A program made the translations under genes and the position numbers. The notes below the pieces were generated by a model that saw only the letters and a list, made by a program, of their open reading frames with translations, ran no database searches and was not told the DNA's origin. A stretch of DNA of 64,000 nt from QPIN01 sp965224575 (GTDB lineage: Bacteria; Pseudomonadota; Gammaproteobacteria; Methylococcales; Methylomonadaceae): NCBI GenBank assembly GCA_965224575.1, contig CBDCZQ010000006.1, positions 2,108,001-2,172,000 of the forward strand. The letters are read 5' to 3'. Positions 1-7,451 of this stretch are shown piece after piece (positions within the stretch are counted from its first letter, which is position 1; every line of letters begins with the position of its first letter).

Positions 1-15
1 TTGTGGAGAATTAAA

Positions 16-219
16 ATGGCTATTAGAAAACAAAGTAAGGTTTCAAAGACGCAACAAATTGAAACGAATAGTGAACAAGTTATATTGGATGATTCTGTGC
101 GTGAAATATGGATTCAGGAATCTGCTTTTTTTATGGCTGAGGCCAGAGGATTTATTCTAGGGCATGAAGATAAAGATTGGGGGTTGGCTGAGAAGAAGTA
201 TGAAGACTCTGCTGCATAG
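16..219 (+). CDS. DUF2934-like small protein
   Basis: A 67-residue protein. I chose the ATG at 16 because GGAG at 5-8 is well placed before it, although the frame stays open to the window edge. The C-terminal half (IWIQESAFFMAEARG..., then a D-W and a terminal E-K) resembles the short DUF2934 family, in which an aromatic/Ala-rich helix is followed by a W-x-x-A-E motif. The N-terminal third is Lys/Gln/Thr-rich and probably disordered. Function is unknown. It leads a series of small uncharacterised genes on the same strand. Confidence 0.6.
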   Translation: MAIRKQSKVSKTQQIETNSEQVILDDSVREIWIQESAFFMAEARGFILGHEDKDWGLAEKKYEDSAA

Positions 220-323
220 GTAATATTGAGATTTAACATCACTCCTTAATCATTTGGGTTGTATTTTTTAACATAAAGATAGTTTGAATCATTGGTATTA
301 ATAAGTTTATTTGGAGTTTTATT

Positions 324-761
324 ATGTTTGCAAATCAAATGTTAAAAGGAGAAAAGACGTCAATATTTAGTTTTTTTTTATTGAGGGAGGACTTTTCTTA
401 TAAAAAAATAGATAGGTTTAATTTTCAATTATTAAGGCTATATCGGTTGATCAAAAGGTTGCCCTTTAATTTAACAAAACAGACTGATTTCAGTTTGTTT
501 AAAAAAGAAAAAAAATCAGACTTTATTAGTGATGACAATGTTATTCGTTTTGAAATAAGCGCCGAAAAAATGAATGAGTTGTTAGTTCAACGCCAAATTT
601 GCGCCGCAGATATTCGCTGTTTAGATACTAATTCAAAACAATGTTTAAAAAATCTATGTCTAAAGACCTGCCTATATAATGCAAAATATTGTAAGCAAGT
701 TTCTCAGCCACTTGATGAGTTTGATTTAGCAGATTTACCGAAACAAATAGAAAAATTATGA
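324..761 (+). CDS. hypothetical protein, Cys-rich C-terminus
   Basis: I do not recognise this 145-residue protein. It starts with ATG after TTTGGAG at 310-316. The first half is basic and aromatic, without a signal peptide. The second half has six cysteines in about 40 residues (pattern C-A-A-D-I-R-C, then C-L-K-N-L-C-L-K-T-C, then Y-C), which could bind metal or form disulfides. It belongs to the same-strand set of small unknown genes spanning 16-4210. An ATGA overlap at its stop leads into a short frame interrupted by TAA. Confidence 0.6.
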   Translation: MFANQMLKGEKTSIFSFFLLREDFSYKKIDRFNFQLLRLYRLIKRLPFNLTKQTDFSLFKKEKKSDFISDDNVIRFEISAEKMNELLVQRQICAADIRCLDTNSKQCLKNLCLKTCLYNAKYCKQVSQPLDEFDLADLPKQIEKL

Positions 762-913
762 TTGAAACTATTTAAAAACAGATTAATAAAGCACTTGAAT
801 TTGAAATATTAGTATATGAATACGAAGCTTTTTTACTTGATGATATTTATACAAACCCAACTGCTTAGTAAGTAGGTTTACTCATCATATAAGGCGTTAG
901 GTTTTTAAGTACG

Positions 914-1000
914 ATTAAAAGTGTGAGGACTTTGTTTTCTTTGTGTAAAGAATGGCTTCCTCTTAAGTTGTCTAAATGACATTGTCCTTGCACTTTTAAT
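914..1000. repeat. long imperfect inverted repeat in a 324-bp gene-free gap
   Basis: Two 17-base arms (914-930, ATTAAAAGTGTGAGGAC, and 984-1000, GTCCTTGCACTTTTAAT) pair at 15 of 17 positions around a 53-base loop. The gap from 762 to 1085 holds no intact gene. The element could be a small mobile hairpin, an RNA structure in the leader of the gene at 1086, or a terminator lacking a T-tract. Only the symmetry is directly visible. Confidence 0.5.
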
Positions 1001-1085
1001 GGTATTTGCTAATAAATTCTAGTTTGATGTAATTAGAAATTAAAGTGTTGGTATAACAATAAATGAGCTAACCAGGAGAAGCAGT

Positions 1086-1406
1086 ATGAGTCCAAATCCT
1101 TACCCGATATTTTCAGTTTCACTCAATGATAAACCTGAGCAAATAAGGGTAAAAATAAAGCTATTAATACGGCTATATCTTAAAGATCCAAATCAGTTTA
1201 TTGCAAAATCCGTGGCAACGCATATTGCAGCGATGCTCGCTGATCCTAAGTATATTAGTGATGCTGAGCAGCGCTGTTTGTTTCGAAAATTAGAGATGCA
1301 TTGGCGCTGCTTAGCCTGGGTTGGGAATGCAGAAGTTTCCCAAAGAAAATATCAGTTCATGCAACCTAAATTACCATGTCTAAGGTTAGAAATGGTAATG
1401 AATTAG
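1086..1406 (+). CDS. hypothetical protein, paralogue of the gene at 1528
   Basis: A 106-residue cytosolic-looking protein with a clear SD (CCAGGAG at 1073-1079). It shares a pattern with the next gene: hydrophobic positions leading to L-I-R-L-Y, then a P, then H-I-A-A-M-L-A-D-P, then a helix ending in H-W-R-C-L-A. The two look like tandem duplicates that have diverged. Family and function are not recognised. The 17 or so residues after W-V-G-N are unique to this copy. Confidence 0.6.
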   Translation: MSPNPYPIFSVSLNDKPEQIRVKIKLLIRLYLKDPNQFIAKSVATHIAAMLADPKYISDAEQRCLFRKLEMHWRCLAWVGNAEVSQRKYQFMQPKLPCLRLEMVMN

Positions 1407-1472
1407 TGAGTTTGCAGAGTGTGAATTATTAGAGGTGTCCTTAATACTAACTCATCTAATCAAGCATTCCTT

Positions 1473-1498
1473 CCTATCAAGATAATTGTTTTGATAGG
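1473..1498. other. 8-bp stem hairpin before the gene at 1528
   Basis: CCTATCAA at 1473-1480 pairs perfectly with TTGATAGG at 1491-1498 across a 10-base loop. No T-run follows, so it is not a convincing rho-independent terminator. It lies about 30 bases before the ATG at 1528 and could be a leader hairpin or an operator. Confidence 0.4.
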
Positions 1499-1527
1499 AG
1501 AAATATAAATAACAAAGGTAAATAAGT

Positions 1528-1824
1528 ATGAAACAAACAAATGACACAATCATTACAGAAAAAGAAATAGTAGATTTTCCAACGATAGTGACGATTCTCT
1601 GCCACTTAATGACACTTTATGCGATAAAGCCTTGTGAGCCATTAGCTACCAATATTAACCGCCATATAGCAGTTTTGTTGAAATCTCCTGCCGCTGATTC
1701 TTTAGGGGAATGGAAAGATACCTTTAGCCAGCTACGTGTACAGTGGAAATATCTAGCTAAACAACATGCGAAGCACACAATAGAAGAACAAAGAAATGAA
1801 ACGCATCAAGTTGTTTCACATTGA
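1528..1824 (+). CDS. hypothetical protein, paralogue of the gene at 1086
   Basis: A 98-residue protein of unknown function. Its core matches the preceding gene: L-M-T-L-Y with a following K-P-C-E-P, then N-R-H-I-A-V-L-L-K-S-P, and a W-K-D-T-F...W-K-Y-L-A segment. Here the last helix is framed by two tryptophans. The acidic N-terminus and His/Glu/Gln-rich tail differ from the paralogue. The SD is weak (AAAGGT upstream of the ATG). Confidence 0.55.
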   Translation: MKQTNDTIITEKEIVDFPTIVTILCHLMTLYAIKPCEPLATNINRHIAVLLKSPAADSLGEWKDTFSQLRVQWKYLAKQHAKHTIEEQRNETHQVVSH

Positions 1825-1882
1825 ACAGGATCTTAGAGTTTAATATTAAAACTCATAAGCTAATAATTTAGACGAGAAGTTT

Positions 1883-2365
1883 ATGGAAAATATAGATTAT
1901 TACATTTTAGCCCGGGCTATACACGTTATTGGTGTAGTCATTTGGATTGGTGGCGTTGCTTTTGTAACAACTGTTCTAGTTCCATCTCTTAAGAAAATTA
2001 CAGATAAAAATAATAGATTAGAGTTATTTGAACAATTAGAAGGGACATTTGCATTTCAGGCGCGGTTCGTAACCTTAGTGACAGGTGTTTCTGGATATTT
2101 CATGATTGATTATATGCATGCTTGGGATCGTTATCAACAAGTACAGTTTTGGTGGATGCATCTGATGACACTGGTATGGGGAATTTTTACTCTTGTGTTG
2201 TTTGTGCTTGAACCCTTGGTTCTGCATCATTGGTTCAAAGAGCAAGCGATAAAAGATAGTGATATTGCTTTCGCATGGCTTCATAGAATGCATAAGATAT
2301 TGTTATCACTTAGTCTGTTGGCAGTTTTTAGCGCTGTTTTGGGTGCTCATGGGTTTCAATTTTAA
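1883..2365 (+). CDS. CopD-like integral membrane protein
   Basis: This 160-residue protein has about four membrane helices. The first (residues about 7-30) carries R-A-I-H-V-I-G-V-V-I-W-I-G-G, the pattern of the CopD/copper-export membrane family. Further conserved-type histidines lie in F-W-W-M-H and in R-M-H-K near the C-terminus, suitable for binding copper or haem in the membrane. A role in copper or redox handling is inferred from the family; the substrate is not known. Confidence 0.65.
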   Translation: MENIDYYILARAIHVIGVVIWIGGVAFVTTVLVPSLKKITDKNNRLELFEQLEGTFAFQARFVTLVTGVSGYFMIDYMHAWDRYQQVQFWWMHLMTLVWGIFTLVLFVLEPLVLHHWFKEQAIKDSDIAFAWLHRMHKILLSLSLLAVFSAVLGAHGFQF

Positions 2366-2370
2366 AGTTC

Positions 2371-2529
2371 AGGGTACCTCTATTAATTGTGGATGATAAA
2401 TTTGAGAACCAAAATATTCAAGATCAAGGCGAAATCCGCACGTAATAGCAGGCTATTGCGAAGGATTTCAACACAGAGATTGGATATTTTGGGCTCAATT
2501 TTCTACTCATCAATTGATAGAGGTGCCCT
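2371..2529. repeat. MITE-like long-hairpin element, full-length copy
   Basis: A 159-bp intergenic element bounded by inverted ends: AGGGTACCTCTATTAATT at 2371-2388 and AATTGATAGAGGTGCCCT at 2512-2529. The inside is self-complementary too: CCAAAATATT pairs with the region around GATATTTTGG, GAAATCC with GGATTTC, and CGTAATAG with CTATTGCG, so the whole element can fold as one hairpin. A 47-bp deletion derivative with the same ends lies at 7369-7415. There is no coding capacity, consistent with a non-autonomous element. Confidence 0.75.
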
Positions 2530-2597
2530 TCAGATGGCAGTAAGATTTTAACGAATCAGAAAGAATTCTGATTCATTTTAAATAACGAAAATACCTT

Positions 2598-2846
2598 ATG
2601 ATGAAAAGACCTTGTCCAGTTGAACATTTAATTACATCAAATTATTGTCAGCTTTCTGTCTGTATGGAATGCAGAATAGTTAATCTTAACATTCCAGCTC
2701 GAATTTCATTTCAGTTTGAAATACAACAGTTTTTTGAAATAGCAGATGCTTTTAACAAAGCAGCACAAATACTTAAAGTTAAATTAGAACCTAAACCAAA
2801 GAGAGCCAAGATTGTTGAATTAAATTGTTCGATCAGGGATAGATAG
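2598..2846 (+). CDS. small hypothetical protein with a CxxC motif
   Basis: An 82-residue protein. An N-terminal C-P-V-E-H is followed by C-Q-L-S-V-C-M-E-C and V-N-L-N-I, the look of a small treble-clef or zinc-ribbon-like fold. The remainder is helical and ends Lys/Arg-rich. I cannot name the family. It sits directly before the DUF2325 gene, so the two may be co-expressed. The SD is poor (AATACCTT), and the second Met could be the real start. Confidence 0.55.
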   Translation: MMKRPCPVEHLITSNYCQLSVCMECRIVNLNIPARISFQFEIQQFFEIADAFNKAAQILKVKLEPKPKRAKIVELNCSIRDR

Positions 2847-2926
2847 TGACCACAAGAAATACTTTGAATTCATGTTTTTGTTAAAAAATATCGTTTTAAC
2901 TTGTCATCAAATATAAGGAAGAAGAT

Positions 2927-4210
2927 ATGTTAAATAAAATAATTGAAAAAGAAAAAAATAATGCTGGATTTCCTTTTAATATTACAAAGTCACTTGGAAA
3001 TGCGAAACAACGGATTAAGCAAAATAGGACAAAATTATGGGAATTAGACCATAATTATCACTGCGCTATTATAGGAACCTGCTTGACAATGGACGAAGTG
3101 AAGAGGTTACTCCGATCTTGTCGTATGAATATTGATAATGACTGTTCCTATGAAATTCATACGACCATCGTTACCTTGATTTCTTTTAAAGATTACCCTA
3201 GTAAAAAAGTACAAAGCTATCTGGATAAAAAATTTAAGATTGCACTTCAAAAAACCAGAAAAATGAATGCAGATGAATTAAAAGAAGAATGGAAAAGGGT
3301 GATTGATAATGGTGAACTAATTGCTACCTTTTGGGCCGTTATGTCTCATCCTTGCACGAATAAGAAAATGAAAAAATATTTTTATGGTGATATTCATATG
3401 CTGTCTCATATGTCAGGGGCATCAAACAGAGCAGATTTAAAACGACTAAAATTACTTGAGAAATCACAAAAAGAATTTAATTCCGAAACACAGACACAGC
3501 TAATCAAGTATCAAAAAATACAGGCAGAGAATGTTGGTTTACAGACGAGAATACAGCAGCAAATAGAAAGCAATTATGGTCTTGTGAATCAAGTTGCCGC
3601 TTTAACTAATGTCAATGAGCAATTAATGGTCTTAGATGATGTTAAACAGTGCAAGCAGTTAAATTTTCAGGTAGAAAAATTAAACAATAAAATTTGTTTT
3701 CAAGATAGTGAAATGGATGTTCATCAAAAGAAAATTAACCAATTGGATAAAGTAGTTGCTAAATTAAACCTCCAAGAAAGCAATTATCAAAAGGAAATGG
3801 CTACCTATAAAAATGAGATAGAACATTTACAATATCAATTATCTCAAAACCAAATAGAAGATGAATGTAATTTTAAGGAGCAGGGACTTTGTGGGCAATG
3901 CATTTTATATGTGGGAGGTAAGTCAAATATGATTCCTCGTTATCGAGAACTGGTAGAAGCTAGGGCAGGAGACTTTTTACATCATGATGGTGGTCATGAA
4001 AAAAGTACTCAGGACTTGTCAGATTCTTTAAATCGGGCAGATTTGGTGGTTTTCCCCAGCAACTGTATCAGCCATGATGCCTATTGGAAAATTAAAAGAA
4101 CCTGTAAAAAACAACAAAAGCCTTATGAATATCTAAATGGCCCTGGATTACATTCCTTATCAAGCATGTTAGATAAAATTGTGGAAAATAAAATAATCTT
4201 GGATGCTTAA
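2927..4210 (+). CDS. DUF2325 domain protein with central coiled coil
   Basis: A 427-residue protein in three parts. Residues about 1-180 are a basic helical region with several cysteines. Residues about 185-325 are Gln/Asn/Glu-rich with heptad spacing, predicting a coiled coil. Residues about 330-420 match DUF2325: C-I-L-Y-V-G-G-K near the start, then H-H-D-G-G-H, A-D-L-V-V-F-P-S-N and C-I-S-H-D-A-Y-W. DUF2325 has a compact alpha/beta fold of unknown activity, and the CVGG-like and SHDA-like motifs are its conserved core. The SD (AAGGAAGAAG) fits the ATG at 2927. It closes the run of unknown genes. Confidence 0.75.
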   Translation: MLNKIIEKEKNNAGFPFNITKSLGNAKQRIKQNRTKLWELDHNYHCAIIGTCLTMDEVKRLLRSCRMNIDNDCSYEIHTTIVTLISFKDYPSKKVQSYLDKKFKIALQKTRKMNADELKEEWKRVIDNGELIATFWAVMSHPCTNKKMKKYFYGDIHMLSHMSGASNRADLKRLKLLEKSQKEFNSETQTQLIKYQKIQAENVGLQTRIQQQIESNYGLVNQVAALTNVNEQLMVLDDVKQCKQLNFQVEKLNNKICFQDSEMDVHQKKINQLDKVVAKLNLQESNYQKEMATYKNEIEHLQYQLSQNQIEDECNFKEQGLCGQCILYVGGKSNMIPRYRELVEARAGDFLHHDGGHEKSTQDLSDSLNRADLVVFPSNCISHDAYWKIKRTCKKQQKPYEYLNGPGLHSLSSMLDKIVENKIILDA

Positions 4211-4308
4211 CTTAGAAAAAAAACATTTTTTAAATGATAGGAAATAAACCAAACTTAATAGATTATATTTGAAAATGGCAGTTACACAGAATTATTTTTA
4301 TACTCGCT

Positions 4309-4495
4309 CTATATAGGGTTGAGTTTGAGCTTTTTAAATAGAAGGTATTCACCTTCTTCATTATGAATTCGATGATACTCTCGGTAAGTCGTACTTCTAC
4401 TTTATCCTAATAATGTTCCTACTGAAAAAAACGGGATGTCTCTCGATCGTGAATGGTATGATCATCTTCTTTGCTGTAAATTGAGCTGGATACTA
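4309..4495 (-). pseudogene. decayed gene remnant in the gap 4211-4574
   Basis: On the minus strand two consecutive frames read like pieces of one protein: first ...IYSKEDDHTIHDRETSRFF, then, after a one-base shift and an in-frame TAA, TTYREYHRIHNEEGEYLLF and KKLKLNPI ending at the TAG at 4309-4311. The residue choice is protein-like, but I do not recognise the family. The rest of this 364-bp gap is AT-rich and holds the yceD promoter region. The reading is tentative because the fragment is short. Confidence 0.35.
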
Positions 4496-4574
4496 AGTAT
4501 TATCAGTTTTATTTATAACTTTAATTTCATTAAATATTGACGAAAATATAAACTACATTTAGAATTGTCCAGTT

Positions 4575-5093
4575 ATGTTAGATCGATTACCCATTTCAAT
4601 AAGACCTGTAAGTTTCTCTGAAAGAGGGAAGACGTTATCAGGAGTATTTGAAATAAGTGTGTTAAATCGTTTATCTGATATGTTGCAAGATACATCTGGC
4701 ATAGTAGAAATTGATGTATCTTTTGAGAAAGAAGGAAGAGTACCTACTATTCAAGGAAATATCAAAACAAATTTAAAGCTTGAGTGTCAAGTTTGTCTAT
4801 GTCAGTTGGAGTTATCGATTGATAGGAACTTTAAATTAGGTTTTGTAACATCATTGGAGCAAGCCGATAGGCTAACAAACGATTGTGAACCTTTTATTAT
4901 GGAAGATGAGAATATTTCGCTCGTTGAGCTTATTGAAGATGAGGTATTGTTAGCATTACCTGATATCCCTAAGCATGACTACGGATGTGTTAAGAGAAAT
5001 GATGAAGATATTGCGATAGTGGATGATGAGCAACAATTGAGGTCTGACAACCCGTTTTCTGTTTTAGCTAAACTAAAAAATACTGGAGATTAA
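4575..5093 (+). CDS. yceD: YceD (DUF177) family protein
   Basis: A 172-residue member of the YceD/DUF177 family, which is almost always encoded just before rpmF and is implicated in 23S rRNA metabolism. The recognisable core is L-K-L-E-C-Q-V-C-L-C-Q-L-E, followed by an acidic stretch (residues about 110-130) and L-P-D-I-P-K-H. The stop at 5093 is followed two bases later by the rpmF ATG, so they form one transcription unit. An upstream promoter is expected in the AT-rich 4500-4570 stretch, but I could not fix its boxes. Confidence 0.85.
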   Translation: MLDRLPISIRPVSFSERGKTLSGVFEISVLNRLSDMLQDTSGIVEIDVSFEKEGRVPTIQGNIKTNLKLECQVCLCQLELSIDRNFKLGFVTSLEQADRLTNDCEPFIMEDENISLVELIEDEVLLALPDIPKHDYGCVKRNDEDIAIVDDEQQLRSDNPFSVLAKLKNTGD

Positions 5094-5095
5094 TA

Positions 5096-5275
5096 ATGGC
5101 TGTACAAAAAAGCAAAGTAACACGATCTAGACGTGGTCAACGTCGTTCACACGACTCACTAACAAGCAAAACCTTGTCTCAAGATCCAATGACTGGAGAG
5201 ACTCATTTACGTCATCATATGACGCCAGATGGTATTTTTAAAGGTCGGCAAGTTATTGTTAATGAAGAAGATTAA
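5096..5275 (+). CDS. rpmF: 50S ribosomal protein L32
   Basis: This 59-residue protein begins MAVQKSKVTRSRRGQRRSHD and continues with a region ending in H-L-R-H-H, typical of bL32. The zinc-type cysteines of some L32 proteins are absent, as in many gammaproteobacteria. The ATG overlaps the SD-bearing end of yceD (GGAGATTAATAATG). rpmF-plsX-fab is a conserved order that couples ribosome and membrane synthesis. Confidence 0.95.
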   Translation: MAVQKSKVTRSRRGQRRSHDSLTSKTLSQDPMTGETHLRHHMTPDGIFKGRQVIVNEED

Positions 5276-5287
5276 ATATTAATAACT

Positions 5288-5309
5288 TAAATTAAAGTGC
5301 TTTAATTTA
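5288..5309. promoter_or_regulatory. perfect 10-bp dyad between rpmF and plsX
   Basis: TAAATTAAAG (5288-5297) and CTTTAATTTA (5300-5309) form a perfect palindrome with a two-base centre in the 100-bp gap before plsX. It could be an operator, or a weak hairpin separating rpmF from plsX. It has no T-run of terminator type and a loop too tight for a good RNA hairpin, so an operator is favoured. The cognate regulator is unknown. Confidence 0.4.
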
Positions 5310-5375
5310 GAAAATAAATATAATCGACCTAATTCTATGGTTGATTCTTAAAATATTCCGGAGTTAATTCTAAGC

Positions 5376-6398
5376 GTGAGTTCAATAATTGCAATTGATG
5401 CTATGGGTGGGGATTATGGTCCTGAAGTGACCGTGCCCGCATCTTTGGAATGCTTAAAGGCAAATCCAGACTTAAAACTTATTCTCGTTGGAGATGAAGT
5501 TGTTTTAAATGAATGTCTAGCTCAGGATCATATCCAATACTCAGAACGGTTGATTATTCATCATGCTTCACAGCAAGTGGAAATGGATGAGTCTCCCCAG
5601 AAAGCATTGAGAGGCAAAAAAGATTCTTCCATGCGTGTGGCGATTAATCAAGTGCGTGATGGACATGCCGATGCCTGTGTGAGCGCTGGAAATACCGGTG
5701 CGTTAATGGCAATTGCCCGGTTTGTGTTGAAAATGATTCCGGGTATTGATCGCCCCGCGATTATTTCAACGCTCCCCTCTGTTTTTGGACATACTCATAT
5801 TTTGGATTTAGGTGCAAATGTTGACTGTACAGCTGAACATTTATATCAATTTGCCATTATGGGTGAAGAGGTTGTGAAAGCGGTAGAAAATATTGATGAG
5901 CCAAGGATTGGGTTGTTGAATATTGGCGAAGAAGATATGAAAGGTAATGGACAAGTTAAAGCGGCAGCAAAATTATTTGAAGCATCTTCACTAAATTATA
6001 TTGGTTATGTGGAAGGTGATTCCATCAATGCAGGGGATGAAAAAGTAGACCTGATCGTAACAGATGGTTTCGTTGGTAATGTTGCCTTAAAAGCAATTGA
6101 AGGTGCCGCAAAAATGATTGGGACAAAATTAAAAGGTGCTTTTTCTCAAAATATTTTTACAAAGTTTGCTGCGGTAATTGCGTCTCCTGTTTTAAAAATA
6201 TTTAAGCAAAGTGTAGACCCGCGAATGTACAATGGGGCGAGCTTTGTTGGATTGCGTGGACTGGTCATTAAAAGCCATGGTGGAGCCGATATTTTGGCAT
6301 TTAAAACAGCTATTCATTTAGCAGAGATTGAAATTACACAAAATGTGACTCAAAAAATTAGCACAAAAGTTGCTGCAACGATGGAAAAAAGAGAATAA
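5376..6398 (+). CDS. plsX: phosphate acyltransferase PlsX
   Basis: A 340-residue soluble enzyme that makes acyl-phosphate from acyl-ACP, the first step toward lysophosphatidate with PlsY. Family motifs are I-A-I-D-A-M-G-G-D at the N-terminus, S-A-G-N-T-G-A-L in the middle, and D-G-F-V-G-N-V and H-G-G-A toward the C-terminus. The GTG at 5376 follows CCGGAG at 5358-5363 and gives the normal family start. Two bases separate its stop from the fabH ATG, so the two are cotranscribed. Confidence 0.95.
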   Translation: MSSIIAIDAMGGDYGPEVTVPASLECLKANPDLKLILVGDEVVLNECLAQDHIQYSERLIIHHASQQVEMDESPQKALRGKKDSSMRVAINQVRDGHADACVSAGNTGALMAIARFVLKMIPGIDRPAIISTLPSVFGHTHILDLGANVDCTAEHLYQFAIMGEEVVKAVENIDEPRIGLLNIGEEDMKGNGQVKAAAKLFEASSLNYIGYVEGDSINAGDEKVDLIVTDGFVGNVALKAIEGAAKMIGTKLKGAFSQNIFTKFAAVIASPVLKIFKQSVDPRMYNGASFVGLRGLVIKSHGGADILAFKTAIHLAEIEITQNVTQKISTKVAATMEKRE

Positions 6399-6400
6399 GT

Positions 6401-7369
6401 ATGACTAAACGTTGCGCAAAAATTATAGGAACGGGAGGGTATCTACCTGAAACCGTTCGCACAAATGAAGAAATTTCACAACTAGTTGATACTTCCGATA
6501 GCTGGATTGTTGATCGCACAGGTATTAAGACACGGCGGATAGCTGGGGCAGAAGAAACTGCCTCAAGTATGGCGGAAATTGCTGCAAAGCAAGCCATTGA
6601 AATGGCTGGAATTGAAGCAGGTGAAATTGATTTAATTATTATTGCAACAGGGACACCAGATAGGGTTTACCCAAGTACAGCGTGTTTATTGCAACAACGG
6701 CTAGAAATTCAAAACTGTGTGTCATTTGATATTCAGGCGGCTTGCTCAGGTTCAATATTTGCACTGAGTATTGCTGATCAATATATAAAATCAGGTGCAG
6801 CAGATAAAGTTTTAATTGTAGGGTCTGAAATTTGTTCACGGCTAGTTGACTGGACAGACAGAGGAACTTGTATTTTGTTTGGTGATGGCGCTGGTGCTGT
6901 ACTTCTGGATTCAACTAATGAGCCTGGTATTTTATCAACACATATCCATTCTGATGGTGCCTTTGAAGATTTGCTTTACTGTCCTAATCCTCAAGCAGCA
7001 GCTGAAAATAACGATGAACAAGGCGTTATTAAAATGAAAGGTAACGAAGTTTTTAAAGTTGCGGTGAATACTTTAGGGCGCATTGTTGATGAGACTTTAG
7101 CGGCAAACGGACTGGATAAATCTGATGTTGATTGGTTGGTTCCACATCAAGCAAATACCAGGATTATTGCTGCTACAGCAAGAAAATTAAAAATGTCTAT
7201 GGATCAAGTTGTTTTGACCTTGGAAAATCAAGGGAATACTTCATCTGCCTCAGTACTGCTAGCTTTAAATGAGGCCGTGCGTGATCAACGAATTAAACGA
7301 GGACAGGTCATTCTATTAGAGGCATTTGGTGCCGGTTTTACTTGGGGTTCGGCACTGATTAAATATTGA
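6401..7369 (+). CDS. fabH: 3-oxoacyl-ACP synthase III (KAS III)
   Basis: A 322-residue condensing enzyme that starts fatty-acid elongation from acetyl-CoA and malonyl-ACP. The catalytic triad is visible: C115 in Q-A-A-C-S-G-S, H249 in V-P-H-Q-A-N, and N279 in N-Q-G-N-T-S-S. Length is normal. It sits between plsX and fabD, as is usual. A short copy of an interspersed hairpin repeat starts at the stop codon itself and could act as a transcriptional punctuation mark before fabD. Confidence 0.97.
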   Translation: MTKRCAKIIGTGGYLPETVRTNEEISQLVDTSDSWIVDRTGIKTRRIAGAEETASSMAEIAAKQAIEMAGIEAGEIDLIIIATGTPDRVYPSTACLLQQRLEIQNCVSFDIQAACSGSIFALSIADQYIKSGAADKVLIVGSEICSRLVDWTDRGTCILFGDGAGAVLLDSTNEPGILSTHIHSDGAFEDLLYCPNPQAAAENNDEQGVIKMKGNEVFKVAVNTLGRIVDETLAANGLDKSDVDWLVPHQANTRIIAATARKLKMSMDQVVLTLENQGNTSSASVLLALNEAVRDQRIKRGQVILLEAFGAGFTWGSALIKY

Positions 7370-7415
7370 GGGCACCTCTATTAATTGTGGATGAGAAAAT
7401 TAATAGAGGTACCCT
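7369..7415. repeat. MITE-like hairpin element, 47-bp deletion derivative
   Basis: AGGGCACCTCTATTAATT (7369-7386) pairs with AATTAATAGAGGTACCCT (7398-7415) at 17 of 18 positions. The 11-base loop keeps GTGGATGA, the bases found just inside the left end of the 159-bp copy at 2371-2529. It therefore looks like an internal deletion of that element. It lies inside the fab operon between fabH and fabD and overlaps the last base of the fabH stop. Confidence 0.75.
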
Positions 7416-7451
7416 TGAGTCAGGCATTCATTAATAATTAGAAGAAATAAT

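Noticed and set aside
2075..2293. Minus-strand open frame within the CopD-like gene
   Set aside because: It lies inside a well-supported membrane protein and has no SD or protein-like composition.
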